Shown here: piece by piece, positions 7,879-17,083 of the stretch
Layout of the letters: each line of letters opens with the position of its first letter
Position numbering within the stretch: the first letter of the stretch is position 1
Assembly: GCA_016720545.1 (NCBI GenBank)
Contig: JADKKK010000005.1
Span: 1-64,000, forward strand
Length of the DNA: 64,000 nt
DNA from: Myxococcales bacterium
GTDB lineage: Bacteria; Myxococcota_A; Polyangia; Polyangiales; Polyangiaceae
Reading direction: 5' to 3'
Made by a program: the position numbers and the translations under genes
Notes under the pieces: model-generated
The model's database searches: none
Told to the model about the DNA's origin: nothing
What the model saw: only the letters and a program-made list of their open reading frames with translations

Positions 7879-9810
7879 CTACTGGGCCACAGGCGCCATC
7901 GTGGGCCCCGTCGTCCCCTCGAAGCTTCCCAGCGGCACGACCGATCGCTTCGCGTACTCGGCTGCGGGATGCAGGCTCGCTTCGTCGAGCCCGTAGGCGA
8001 CGAGTCCGCGGTTGACGAGCTGCACGGCGCGCTGCTCCTTGCCGTCGACCCATTTCGAGGCGTCGAGGCCCTCCGAGAACGTGACCACCGTCTGCGCTAG
8101 CGGTAGGTAAGCCGCGACGGAGGCCTGGCGGAACGCGTCTTCGTAGACGTCCGGCGGCCCGGTCACGATCTCGCGGAATGCCCCATCGCTCTTCCGCACG
8201 ACGAGCACGCCACGACCCGTAGCCCACGAGATCGGACGCAGGATCATGTTGGACCCGTCGTCGATGCGCGCCTGCGCGAGCGACGCGCGCACCTGCTCGC
8301 GCTTCCGGAAGTTCAGCGCCTCGACGAACATACCCCAGTTCCCCGCGGACGCCGCCTGCCCGGCGCTCTGCATCTGCATGGTCGCCTCGAGCGCGCCCGT
8401 TGTGAGGCCGCCCCCACCCATGTTGTTCATGGTGGTGAACAGCTCCGTCGTAGCCGCCTGGTTCTGCCGGATCCGCATCAGCATTGCCCCGGCAACGCTG
8501 TCGTCGAACTTGCCAAACGCCGACAGGAGCCGCCCCTGCCGCGTCACGTGCGGCAGCGAGCGCACCCGGATGGCCCAGCGGGCGTTGCCCTTCGTGTCGC
8601 TCACCTCGATGCCGGCGACGCCCTTGGCCGTGTCGAGCACGACGAGTCCATCGCCCGCGAGCGCGAGCCGGTCGGCGATCGCCAGGCTCTGCGCGTCCTT
8701 CGGGTCCTTGGCGAAAGGCGCGACGGTGTACGCGAGCGCGCCCGTCGCAACGTCGAGCGCAGTGACGCCCTCGGAATGCGGAAAAAGGACCCTCGATCCG
8801 ACGACGAGCCCAGCGCCGCTCGCCGCGGCGGGGAGCTTGGCCGTCCAGGCCGGAGAGCCGTCCGCCGCCTTGAGCGCGGTCACCGCTGCCCCGTCGACGA
8901 GGAGCGGGCCCGCCGAGGTCACCACATCGAGCGCGCCCTTCGCCGTCGTGTTCGTCCAAGCGAGCTTGCCGTCGCTCGTGATGCGGGAGAGCCGCGCCGT
9001 CTTGGCCTTCGCGTTCGCCCCGAGCGCGTAGACGGCGTCGCCGGTCGGGAGAGCGTCGAGCGTCAAGGAGCCGGCGCCGAAGTCGATCGACTTCACCACT
9101 TGCCCGCTGCCTCGCGCGATGACCGTCACCTTCGACCCCAGGACGATGACGCTCTCGCCGACCGTCACGACCTTCGCAGAGAGCTGCGCCTCGTCGCCGA
9201 GCTTCGCTTCCCACTTGCGAGAGAGCTGATCGCCCTCGTGAAGAGAGGCTCTTCGCCCGCCGGCCTTGCCCTGCACGAGCACGAGCGCCTCGCCGCTGGC
9301 GGTGGCTTGCGCCGGCCGTTCGGCGGCGACGGACGCGACGGTCTTCCCGGTCGCTGTGTCGAGCGTGGCGAGCTGGAACCTGGCCGCCTCTCCGTCACCG
9401 CGCAGGCCGAGGACCACGAGCCGCGGGTTGACGCTGATGATCTCGTCGTCGCAGCCCGGGGCTCGTTGAACGCTCCAGACACGCCGACCACCGCGGAGCT
9501 CACGCATCTCCAGCGGTCCGCAGATCGGGTACGCGCCGAACGATCCCGTACCGAACGCACCGCTCCCTCCGTCCTCCCCACGGAAGTCGAGCAGCGCTCG
9601 GGTGCCCATCGGGCGCACGTCGCGCAGCGACTCGGCCGCGATCACCTCGCGGAGGGCCGGCTCCGTCGCCGAGGCCTTCAAGACGCGCGCGAAGGAGGTC
9701 GCGGGCGCGCGGAACGTCGACGGCGCCGCCATCGAGAAGGCCTCTCCGCAGCCGGGCAGCGCGACGATGAGACCGAGCGCAGCGAGTCGAGCGCGATCGA
9801 GGCCCTTCAT
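7879..9810 (-). CDS. PQQ-like beta-propeller lipoprotein
   Basis: The start is the ATG at 9810, giving 643 residues. It overlaps the upstream gene's stop (ATGA) and is followed by a lipoprotein signal ending in LPGC. The next about 380 residues are repeating blade-like units with VYALGANAK, LVVGSRVL and LVVLDTAKG patterns, as in PQQ/YncE-type propellers. The last about 200 residues are helical with Met/Gly-rich stretches and no recognised domain. It is likely a periplasmic or surface scaffold; no catalytic residues can be named. It is coupled to the small lipoprotein gene upstream, which suggests that the two products act together. Confidence 0.75.
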   Translation of the reverse strand: MKGLDRARLAALGLIVALPGCGEAFSMAAPSTFRAPATSFARVLKASATEPALREVIAAESLRDVRPMGTRALLDFRGEDGGSGAFGTGSFGAYPICGPLEMRELRGGRRVWSVQRAPGCDDEIISVNPRLVVLGLRGDGEAARFQLATLDTATGKTVASVAAERPAQATASGEALVLVQGKAGGRRASLHEGDQLSRKWEAKLGDEAQLSAKVVTVGESVIVLGSKVTVIARGSGQVVKSIDFGAGSLTLDALPTGDAVYALGANAKAKTARLSRITSDGKLAWTNTTAKGALDVVTSAGPLLVDGAAVTALKAADGSPAWTAKLPAAASGAGLVVGSRVLFPHSEGVTALDVATGALAYTVAPFAKDPKDAQSLAIADRLALAGDGLVVLDTAKGVAGIEVSDTKGNARWAIRVRSLPHVTRQGRLLSAFGKFDDSVAGAMLMRIRQNQAATTELFTTMNNMGGGGLTTGALEATMQMQSAGQAASAGNWGMFVEALNFRKREQVRASLAQARIDDGSNMILRPISWATGRGVLVVRKSDGAFREIVTGPPDVYEDAFRQASVAAYLPLAQTVVTFSEGLDASKWVDGKEQRAVQLVNRGLVAYGLDEASLHPAAEYAKRSVVPLGSFEGTTGPTMAPVAQ

Positions 9811-10292
9811 TCCTCGTCTCCGCTTGAGGCGGGTGCGGCCTTTGGGGCGGGTGCGGCCTTCGCGGTGGGACCGGCGGACCCCGTCGCGCAGGCGGCGACG
9901 ATGCGGCTCGCGAGGGCGCCGGGCATCGCGATGGTCTCCTGCGTGTCGTACAGGTTTGGTGGGACCGGCGCCGAGTAGATGGTGATCATTGAAGCCGTGG
10001 GTTGGGCAGGCGCCTCCGTCACGTCGACCCTGAACAGCAGGTGCGGGTCGGCGAGCCGTCGGCTGCGGAACAAGATCCATGGCGTGCCGGGCGCGGAGGA
10101 GGGCTCCTCGACGGTGAGCGCCATCGTGCTCGCGGCGTCCGGAACGACCGCGTGGGCGGCCGCGGCCGTGCACGGCGCATGGATCGAGAACTTCGAGAGC
10201 GACGGCGGGATCGCCTTCATGTCCGCGGGACCGCGGACGGAGCAACCGCTCGCCAACAACAGCAGCACCGCTCCCCCCCTCTTGGCGTTCAT
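9807..10292 (-). CDS. Small lipoprotein, function unknown
   Basis: This 161-residue protein starts at the ATG at 10292, with AAGGAG eight bases upstream. The signal peptide ends in LLASGC, a lipobox. The mature part has no recognised domain and ends in an Ala/Lys/Pro-rich tail. Its stop overlaps the start of the propeller lipoprotein by 4 nt, so the two genes form an operon. Confidence 0.7.
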   Translation of the reverse strand: MNAKRGGAVLLLLASGCSVRGPADMKAIPPSLSKFSIHAPCTAAAAHAVVPDAASTMALTVEEPSSAPGTPWILFRSRRLADPHLLFRVDVTEAPAQPTASMITIYSAPVPPNLYDTQETIAMPGALASRIVAACATGSAGPTAKAAPAPKAAPASSGDEE

Positions 10293-10506
10293 CGATGACG
10301 CTCCTTCCGCCCTCCGCATGGTGCCAAAGCAGCGAAGGAAGGGGAAGGGCTTACGCTCATCGCGCGTGCCCGGGGCGGGCCGGCGGTCGCCGAAGGCGCA
10401 GTCGATGTTGGCGTCGACGTAACTTTTGCGAGCTGCCATCGCTCGCCATCGCTCCCGGCGCCCGTGAGCCGACCAAGCTTGAGGGTGAACGCCCCACCCC
10501 CCAGGG

Positions 10507-11397
10507 TCACTTCATGACGGGCAGGCGCTTCTTGCCGCCGGGGCCGCCGCTGCGGTCGATCACGGGGCCGTCGTCGTCGCCGGCCTCCGCCTTGGCGAAC
10601 ACGACCTCGACCAGCTTCTGCGCGATCTCGGCGAACACCTGGGCCGTCGGGCCGTCTGGCTCGGCCTGCACCAGCGGCGTGCCTTTGTCGCCCCACTCGC
10701 GGATGCGCTGGTCGATAGGCACTTGGCCGAGCAGCGGGGCCTTCGCGAAGTCGGCGATCGCCTGGCCGCCGCCCTTCCCGAAGAGCTCGTGCCGCACGCC
10801 GGCGGTGTCGATGAAGAAGCTCATGTTCTCCACGACGCCGAGCACCTCGATGTTCACCTTCTCGCACATCGACACGCTCTTGAAGACGTCGTCGGTGGCC
10901 ACCGACTGGGGGGTCGTGACGACCACCGCGCCCGTGACGCCCAGGCGCTGCGACAGGGTCAGCGTGACGTCGCCGGTGCCGGGCGGGAGGTCCATCACGA
11001 GAAAGTCGAGCTCTCCCCAGCTCACGTCCTTCAGGAACTGCTGGAGCGCGCCGTGGAGCATGGGGCCGCGCCAGATGACCGCCTGCTTGGGGTCCTCCAG
11101 GAGGAAGCCTATCGACATGAGCCTCACGCCGAAGCGCTCGAGCGGCTCGATGGTCTTGCCGTCGGTGGAGACCGGCCGCCCGCTCACGCCGAGCATCGTG
11201 GGGATCGACGGGCCGTAAATGTCGGCGTCGAGCAGGCCCACGCGGTAGCCCGCGCGCTTCAGGGCGAGCGCGAGGTTGGTGGCCGTCGTGCTCTTGCCGA
11301 CGCCGCCTTTGCCGCTCATCACGAGGATGACGTTCTTCACCCCGGGGAGCGGATCTTCAGGGCCGATGGTGCGCGCGCTGGGCGTGTCGTTGGGCAT
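10507..11397 (-). CDS. mrp: Mrp/ApbC-family P-loop ATPase without CxxC
   Basis: This 296-residue protein (ATG at 11397; an upstream start at 11445 is less likely) carries the deviant Walker A GKGGVGKST at residues 29-37, DADIYGPSIP, and MDLPPGTGD. These are hallmarks of Mrp/NBP35 iron-sulfur carrier ATPases that deliver [4Fe-4S] clusters in the cytosol. In typical members the segment after VVENMS contains CxxC, which bridges the cluster between two subunits. Here that segment reads NMSFFIDTAGVRHELFG and has no Cys. ATPase function looks intact, but cluster binding by the standard ligands is not possible. The C-terminus is a Lys/Asp/Gly-rich extension. Confidence 0.88.
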   Translation of the reverse strand: MPNDTPSARTIGPEDPLPGVKNVILVMSGKGGVGKSTTATNLALALKRAGYRVGLLDADIYGPSIPTMLGVSGRPVSTDGKTIEPLERFGVRLMSIGFLLEDPKQAVIWRGPMLHGALQQFLKDVSWGELDFLVMDLPPGTGDVTLTLSQRLGVTGAVVVTTPQSVATDDVFKSVSMCEKVNIEVLGVVENMSFFIDTAGVRHELFGKGGGQAIADFAKAPLLGQVPIDQRIREWGDKGTPLVQAEPDGPTAQVFAEIAQKLVEVVFAKAEAGDDDGPVIDRSGGPGGKKRLPVMK

Positions 11398-11467
11398 GGG
11401 GGAGGGGTTAGTTTCACCGCGCGCGCGCGTCAACCTCCACCTCACGGATGAGCCGCGCTTCCGCCGA

Positions 11468-12304
11468 TCAGGAGCGGAACAGACCGCTCTTCTTGGCCGC
11501 CGCGAGCAGCTCCACGTCTTGCTCCTTCTTCAGCAGCACGCCGAGGAACGGCAGCTCCTTCACGAGGCGCTCGCGCCCGACACCCGACTTGCGGAGCACC
11601 GTGATCCAGTCGACCAGCTCGCTCGTGGTAGGCCGCTTGCGGATGCGGGGCAGCTCGCGGAGGCGGTAGAAGGCGACCACGGCCTGGTCGACCAGCTCGC
11701 GGTCGACGTCCGGGTGGTGCACGTACACGATGCGCTTCATGAGCTCGGGATCGGGGAAGTCGATGAAGTGGAAGACGCACCGGCGCAGGAAAGCGTCGGG
11801 CAGCTCCTTCTCGTTGTTCGAGCTGATGATGACCACCGGGCGCTCCTTGGCCACGATTTCGTCGCCGGTCTCGCCCACGACGAAGCGCATGCGGTCGAGC
11901 TCGTGGAGGAGATCGTTCGGGAACTCGAGATCGGCCTTGTCGACCTCGTCGATCAGGAGCACCACGCGCGAGGGCGCGGCGAACGCCTCGCCGAGCGGGC
12001 CGCGCTTGATGTAGTGGCGGATGTCCTTCACGTCGCCGTCGCCGAAACGTGCATCATACAAGCGCTGGACGGTGTCGTAGACGTAGAGGCCGTCTTGCGC
12101 GCGCGTCGTCGACTTCACGGCCCAGTGGAGCAGCGGCAGGCCGAGGCTCTTGGCGACCGCCTCCGCCAGTAGGGTCTTGCCGGTGCCGGGCTCTCCCTTC
12201 ACGAGCAGGGGTCGCTCGAGCGCGAGCGCGCAGTTGACGGCGGTCTCGAGGGCGTCGTTCGTGAGGTAGGAGTCGGTGCCGGTGAAGCGGACGAAGGAGA
12301 TCAC
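11468..12304 (-). CDS. MoxR-family AAA+ ATPase
   Basis: This 278-residue protein has Walker A GEPGTGKT (37-44), Walker B VVLLIDEVDKA (about 113-123), sensor 1 IISSNN and an arginine-finger region (LRRCVFHF). MoxR ATPases are chaperone-like remodellers, usually encoded with a VWA-domain partner. None is adjacent here: the gene stands between mrp (same strand) and a divergent FAD oxidase. The start is the only ATG near the family's usual N-terminus. Confidence 0.9.
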   Translation of the reverse strand: MISFVRFTGTDSYLTNDALETAVNCALALERPLLVKGEPGTGKTLLAEAVAKSLGLPLLHWAVKSTTRAQDGLYVYDTVQRLYDARFGDGDVKDIRHYIKRGPLGEAFAAPSRVVLLIDEVDKADLEFPNDLLHELDRMRFVVGETGDEIVAKERPVVIISSNNEKELPDAFLRRCVFHFIDFPDPELMKRIVYVHHPDVDRELVDQAVVAFYRLRELPRIRKRPTTSELVDWITVLRKSGVGRERLVKELPFLGVLLKKEQDVELLAAAKKSGLFRS

Positions 12305-12405
12305 GTCGGGTTAGATGCCCTACGGGGTGGGATTGAGCAAGGGCGTCGGCGAGCGCGCTGCGCCGGCCCGCGCGGCGCCCGGCGAGCTGGTACGCTCGCG
12401 CTTCG

Positions 12406-13851
12406 ATGGCAGTGGAGGTACTCCTCGAGCTCCCCGACGTGGCCTTGCCCTCCGAGGCGGCCCTCACGCGCGCGAAGGTCGCGCTCGGCGCGCGGCTCGG
12501 CGACTCGAAGGTCGACACGTCCCGCGACGGCTGCGAGCGCTTCATGCGCGACGACAGCGACGCCACCGGGCGCCTCCCATCGGCGGTGGTGCACGCGGCG
12601 AACACGGACGACGTGCGCGCGTGCCTCGCCATTGCGCAGGACCTCGGCGTCCCCGTCACGCCTCGCGCGGCCGGCACCGGGCGCACGGGCGGGGCCGTCC
12701 CCGTCGCCGGGGGCATCGTCCTCGCCACGTCGGCCCTGGCGGACATCAAGGAGATCGACCGCGACGACCTCGTCGCGGTCGTGGGGCCTGGGGTCGTCAC
12801 CGGCGAGCTCCACGCGGCGTGCGAAGCGGAGGGGCTCTTCTATCCGCCCGATCCGAGCTCGTGGCAGACCTGCATGATCGGCGGCAACGTGGCCGAGAAC
12901 GCGGGCGGCCCGCGGGCCTTCAAGTACGGCGTCACCCGGGACTACGTGCTCGGGGTCGAGGCGTGCCTCATGGGCGGCGAGGTGCTGCGCCCCGGGCGTC
13001 GCACTGTGAAGGGCGTCACCGGGTACGACGTGACCTCCCTCCTCGTGGGGAGCGAGGGCACCCTCGCGGTGTTCTCCGAGGTGACCCTCCGCCTCGTGCG
13101 GAGGCCGCCCGCGGTGCACACGCTGCTCGCGCTGTTCGACGACGTCACCGCGGCCGCGCGCGCGGTGAGCGGGCTCGTGCGAGTCGGCCACGTGCCGCGG
13201 TGCCTCGAGCTCATGGACCGCGAGACCCTCGTGGCGCTCCGCGCGAGCGGCGCCGCGATCGACCCACGCGCCGGGGCGCTGCTCCTCTGCGAGGTCGACG
13301 GGCACCCCGCCGCCGCGGAGGAGGCGTTCGAGCGCGTCGGGGAGCAGCTCTCGGCGTCGCCTGGGATCCTCGAGGTGCAGGTGGCCCAGGACGAGGCGTC
13401 GCGTGACCGACTCTGGGCCGCGCGGCGGGCGCTCTCCGGCGCCACGCGGAAACTTGCAAAATACAAGCTCTCCGAAGACGTGGTGGTGCCCCGGAGCCGC
13501 CTGGAGGAGCTCCTCGTCGCGACCCGCGAGCTCGCGGCCGAGCACGGCGTCCGCCACCTCACGTACGGGCACGCGGGCGACGGCAACATGCACGTGAACT
13601 TCCTCTGGGACGCCCCCGAGGAGCGCCCGGCGGTCGCGCGCGCGATCGAGGCGCTGATGCGCACCACGGTCGCGCTCGGGGGCACCCTCTCGGGCGAGCA
13701 CGGCATCGGCATCGCGAAGGCGCCCTACCTCGCGCTCGAGCAGTCGCCCGGGCTCATCCGCCTGCAGCGCGACCTCAAGTCGGTGTTCGATCCCCGCGGC
13801 CTGCTGAACCCCGGAAAGATCTTCCCGGCTCCCGGCCACCGCGCCTGCTGA
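12406..13851 (+). CDS. FAD-linked oxidase, GlcD / D-lactate dehydrogenase type
   Basis: This 481-residue protein has an N-terminal PCMH FAD-binding domain (PRAAGTGRTGGAVP around 85-98, GGNVAENAGGPRAFKYG around 163-180). Its C-terminal FAD-oxidase domain carries the conserved HAGDGNMHVNFL, SGEHGIGIAK and FDPRGLLNPGKIF. Such enzymes oxidise 2-hydroxy acids (glycolate or D-lactate) and pass electrons to quinones or cytochrome. No glcE/glcF partner is adjacent, so the substrate cannot be told. It is transcribed divergently from the MoxR gene with about 100 bp between them. Confidence 0.9.
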   Translation: MAVEVLLELPDVALPSEAALTRAKVALGARLGDSKVDTSRDGCERFMRDDSDATGRLPSAVVHAANTDDVRACLAIAQDLGVPVTPRAAGTGRTGGAVPVAGGIVLATSALADIKEIDRDDLVAVVGPGVVTGELHAACEAEGLFYPPDPSSWQTCMIGGNVAENAGGPRAFKYGVTRDYVLGVEACLMGGEVLRPGRRTVKGVTGYDVTSLLVGSEGTLAVFSEVTLRLVRRPPAVHTLLALFDDVTAAARAVSGLVRVGHVPRCLELMDRETLVALRASGAAIDPRAGALLLCEVDGHPAAAEEAFERVGEQLSASPGILEVQVAQDEASRDRLWAARRALSGATRKLAKYKLSEDVVVPRSRLEELLVATRELAAEHGVRHLTYGHAGDGNMHVNFLWDAPEERPAVARAIEALMRTTVALGGTLSGEHGIGIAKAPYLALEQSPGLIRLQRDLKSVFDPRGLLNPGKIFPAPGHRAC

Positions 13852-13941
13852 GGTCGCTTGCGCGCCGGTCGAGGGGAGGAGTAGTAACCAGGCGTTCGAG
13901 CAAATGCGCTGTACAAACAAGCGCCTACCGAAAGGAACCCC

Positions 13942-14268
13942 GTGAAGAAGCTCCTCGCCGTCGTCGCCGTGGCCGCCGCGTCACTCTCGCTCGCCTGTGG
14001 CGGCACGCCGCCGCCCCCTCCCGCCGCGCCCGCCGCTGCGCCCGCCGCCGCCGCCGCCCCCGTGCTCTCCCCCGGCACGAAGGCCCCGGGCGAGGCCAAG
14101 GTAGGGGACAAGTCGTACTGCCTCGTCTCCAAGGAGGAGTTCACGGTCACCGACGCGTCGCCCAAGGTCGAGCACGAAGGGAAGACCTATTATTTCTGCT
14201 GCTCAGGCTGCGACCAGAAGTTCAAGAAGGACCCGAAGAAGTACATCGGCAGCGGCGGCTCCACCTGA
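13942..14268 (+). CDS. YHS/TRASH-like metal-binding lipoprotein
   Basis: This 108-residue protein starts at a GTG preceded by AAAGGAA. The signal peptide ends in LSLAC (lipobox), then comes a Pro/Ala linker, then a small domain with YYFCCSGCDQKF and a preceding SYC. This matches the YHS/TRASH pattern used to bind copper or other soft metals. It is probably anchored in the envelope. It follows the GlcD-like gene by 90 bp and may be separately expressed. Confidence 0.78.
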   Translation: MKKLLAVVAVAAASLSLACGGTPPPPPAAPAAAPAAAAAPVLSPGTKAPGEAKVGDKSYCLVSKEEFTVTDASPKVEHEGKTYYFCCSGCDQKFKKDPKKYIGSGGST

Positions 14269-14407
14269 GCTGAAGAGCGCTCCATAGCGCCCGCCCCGGC
14301 GGAAGCACGGCCCGCCCAACGGGGGGAGCGCGAGCGGCGAGAGATCTCCGACCGGCCCCGGCGCGTAGCCCGCTTCGCCGAGGCTGCGCATCAGGTAGGC
14401 TCGTGGG

Positions 14408-17083
14408 GTGACTCACCCATCCATGCGTTCCCCCCCCAGCGCGACCACGATCGCGCTCGGGAGCCCGCGCGGTCCGGCGGCGACTTCGTTCGATGTCGCC
14501 GCGAGCCGCTTTCGCGACTTCTTCGCCGAGTTGTCGCGCGCGTTCGTCGAGCGCGACGACCTGCTGACACAGATCTCTCTCGCCCTGCTCGCACGCGAGC
14601 ACGTGCTCATGACGGGCCCGCCGGGGACGGCCAAGAGCGGCGTCGCCACCGCCGTCTTGGGCCGCATCCTGGACGAGACCACGGGCAAGCCGAGCCTCTT
14701 CGCGAGGCAGTTCACCGAAAGCACGGTCCAGACCGACCTCATCGGGCCCATCGACTTCAAGACCCTGATGGCCACGGGGCGCACGGAGCACTTCACCGAC
14801 CAGGGCATGCTCGGCGCCGTGCACGCGTTCCTCGACGAGGTGCTGGACGGGCGCGACATGCTCCTGCGCACGACGCTGAACGTCCTCAACGAGCGGGAGC
14901 TCAAGCAGGGCACCAAGGTCACCTCGGGCATCATCGAGTGCGCGCTCATGACCACGAACCGCTACCTCGCGGAGGTGCTCGAGAGCTCGCGCGACACGCT
15001 CCTCGCGTTCGTCGACCGCATCGCGTTCGTGGCGTTCGTCCCGAAGGGGTTCGGGGCGCCCACGTCGATGGGGCGCGTGCTCCGCTCGCAGCTCGGGGGC
15101 GCGCGCTCGCTCGGTTGGAAGAGCGTGCTCACGATCCAGGACCTCGACGTGCTCCAGAGCGTCACCGAGAAGGTCGGGATGGACGACGCGCTGTGCGACT
15201 CGCTCGAGCAGCTCATGACCTTCGTCGAGACCGACTTGGCCGCGGCGACGCGCGCCGATCCGACCTTCATCCCCACGCGCTACCTCTCGACGCGCACCGC
15301 CGTGCGGCTCGGCAAGGTGCTACGCGCGGCTTGCGTGCTCGACCGAATCCGCGGCACGGAGCGCCCGTTGGAGGTGACCATCGAGGACTTCGAGCGGCTG
15401 CGCCTCAGCATGTTGCTCTCGGGCCCGCCGCCGGAGCACCTGGCGAGCCTCCTGTCGCGCGAGACCGACGCGCGCGAGCGGCGGCAGCTCTCGATCATGC
15501 GGACCGAGCGCGAGATCTTCGATCGCGCGCTCGCGAGGCTACCCAAACCGAAGAAATCGCAGAAGAAGGCGCCGAAGGGACCCGACGTGTCGGTGCTGGC
15601 GAGGGCGGTCGAGAAGGCCAAGCCCGCGGGCGACACGAAGGCGCTCCTCGAGACCACGGCCCAGATCGCCTCGGCGGTCGAGAGCGGGGCGCCGGGCGCC
15701 GATCAGGCGCGCGCGCTGCTCGATGAGACCGTGGCGTCGCTCTCGGAGCGGGCCGTCCGAGGGGGGCTCTTGGCGGGGGCTGGGCCCGGCCTCGGCGCGC
15801 CGGGCCAGGAAGCGCGGGACGTGGCGGCGGCGCTCGCCGAGCTCGCGGACGGCCTCGAGAAGTCTGCCGGCACCGCGCGCCCCATCGGCCGCTGGCTCCG
15901 GGGTCGGGCGATCTCGCTGCTCGACGAGGCGGCCGCGCTGTCGACCCTGAAGGTCGGCGCGAGGCTGGACGCCTCGATGCCTGTAGACGCCACCCTGAAG
16001 GACTACGCCGCCCAGGCCGACCAGGTGCTCTGCGAGCTCGAGGCGCTCGCAGATGCGCGCGCTCGACTCGAGCGCCTCGGGGCCGACGGCGTGGACTCCG
16101 GGGTCGCCGCCGCCGCCCGCGAACGCGCCCTCGCCCGGGTCGAGGACGAGGTCTGCGAGATCATGGACACCGCCTTCCGTGACGCGATCTCCGACGCGCT
16201 CGGGCGCCTCTCGGCGGCGAAGCTCGGCGCCATCCTCGCGGCCCTCGGCCCCACGCTCGCGCGCATCGACCTGCTCGGCGAGCGACTCGTCGCCGTCGGG
16301 GCCGCGCGCGGCCGCCTGAAGGCGCGCGTCGTGGGCCCCCGCGTGAAGCCCCTGCTCACGGCCGCGTTCGAGCGCCTCGACGCGGCCGATCGCATGGAGC
16401 TCGTCGACCAGATCGGTGACCTCTGCGAGGAGCTCGAGCGCGGCGGGCTCGCGAACGTGCTGCTCACCCAGGAGCTGCTCGAGATGGCCGCGGCTTCGCT
16501 CGTCAAGCGCGAGCGCAAGCGACCCCGCGCCGTCACCCCTACCGCGGACGTGGGCGGCTACCGGGCCCTGCGGGCGGCCGAGCAGCGCGTGTCGCTCGCG
16601 TACACCATGGTGGAGGCCGCCTCCCGTATCAAGGAGCCGCGTATCGCACCGGCGAGCCCGCCCGACGCGGCGCTCGCCGAGCTCACGCGGGCCTCCTTCG
16701 CACTGCCAGGCGAGCTCCGCGGCATGATGGGGCGCCTCGATCTCGAGCGGATCGCGCGGGCCATAGACCAGCTCGAGGCCTTCTGGCGGCCCCTGCGAGA
16801 GGTCGCCGCGCGAGCCCTCGAGAAGGGCGAGCTCGCGCCCGTGGGCGAGGCCATCGACCGCCTCGGGTCGTCACAGTTCTTCCATGTCACGCGGGACGAG
16901 GGCGCGCTCTTGCGCTTCTCCCTCGAGGCGCGCGTGGTGGGCGAGGTCTTCCCGGAGGCGAGCGCCGAGGCCGCGGCGCTGCGGGCGCGGATCGACGAGC
17001 TCGAGGTCGCCTCGAGCCAGGCGCTGCAGAGCCTCCGCGTCGCCCGCGCCGATCTGGGCTGGAAGGACGTCCTCGCGCCGTGA
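14408..17083 (+). CDS. RavA-like MoxR AAA+ ATPase, large form
   Basis: This 891-residue protein starts with GTG. The N-terminal about 330 residues form a MoxR/RavA-type AAA+ domain with Walker A GPPGTAKS (70-77), Walker B FLDEVLDG and sensor MTTNRY. The remaining about 550 residues are helical, Ala/Glu/Arg-rich and show no recognised domain; they are much longer than the RavA C-terminal arm. The stop overlaps the GTG of the VWA gene by 4 nt, a tight coupling typical of MoxR-VWA pairs such as RavA-ViaA. Confidence 0.85.
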   Translation: MTHPSMRSPPSATTIALGSPRGPAATSFDVAASRFRDFFAELSRAFVERDDLLTQISLALLAREHVLMTGPPGTAKSGVATAVLGRILDETTGKPSLFARQFTESTVQTDLIGPIDFKTLMATGRTEHFTDQGMLGAVHAFLDEVLDGRDMLLRTTLNVLNERELKQGTKVTSGIIECALMTTNRYLAEVLESSRDTLLAFVDRIAFVAFVPKGFGAPTSMGRVLRSQLGGARSLGWKSVLTIQDLDVLQSVTEKVGMDDALCDSLEQLMTFVETDLAAATRADPTFIPTRYLSTRTAVRLGKVLRAACVLDRIRGTERPLEVTIEDFERLRLSMLLSGPPPEHLASLLSRETDARERRQLSIMRTEREIFDRALARLPKPKKSQKKAPKGPDVSVLARAVEKAKPAGDTKALLETTAQIASAVESGAPGADQARALLDETVASLSERAVRGGLLAGAGPGLGAPGQEARDVAAALAELADGLEKSAGTARPIGRWLRGRAISLLDEAAALSTLKVGARLDASMPVDATLKDYAAQADQVLCELEALADARARLERLGADGVDSGVAAAARERALARVEDEVCEIMDTAFRDAISDALGRLSAAKLGAILAALGPTLARIDLLGERLVAVGAARGRLKARVVGPRVKPLLTAAFERLDAADRMELVDQIGDLCEELERGGLANVLLTQELLEMAAASLVKRERKRPRAVTPTADVGGYRALRAAEQRVSLAYTMVEAASRIKEPRIAPASPPDAALAELTRASFALPGELRGMMGRLDLERIARAIDQLEAFWRPLREVAARALEKGELAPVGEAIDRLGSSQFFHVTRDEGALLRFSLEARVVGEVFPEASAEAAALRARIDELEVASSQALQSLRVARADLGWKDVLAP

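Noticed and set aside
6764..9214. 816-codon minus-strand frame across the repeat island and the propeller gene
   Set aside because: It is Arg/Gly/Ala-rich low-complexity, runs through the repeats and lies out of frame with the PQQ-like gene; only its last about 35 codons coincide with the transposase start.
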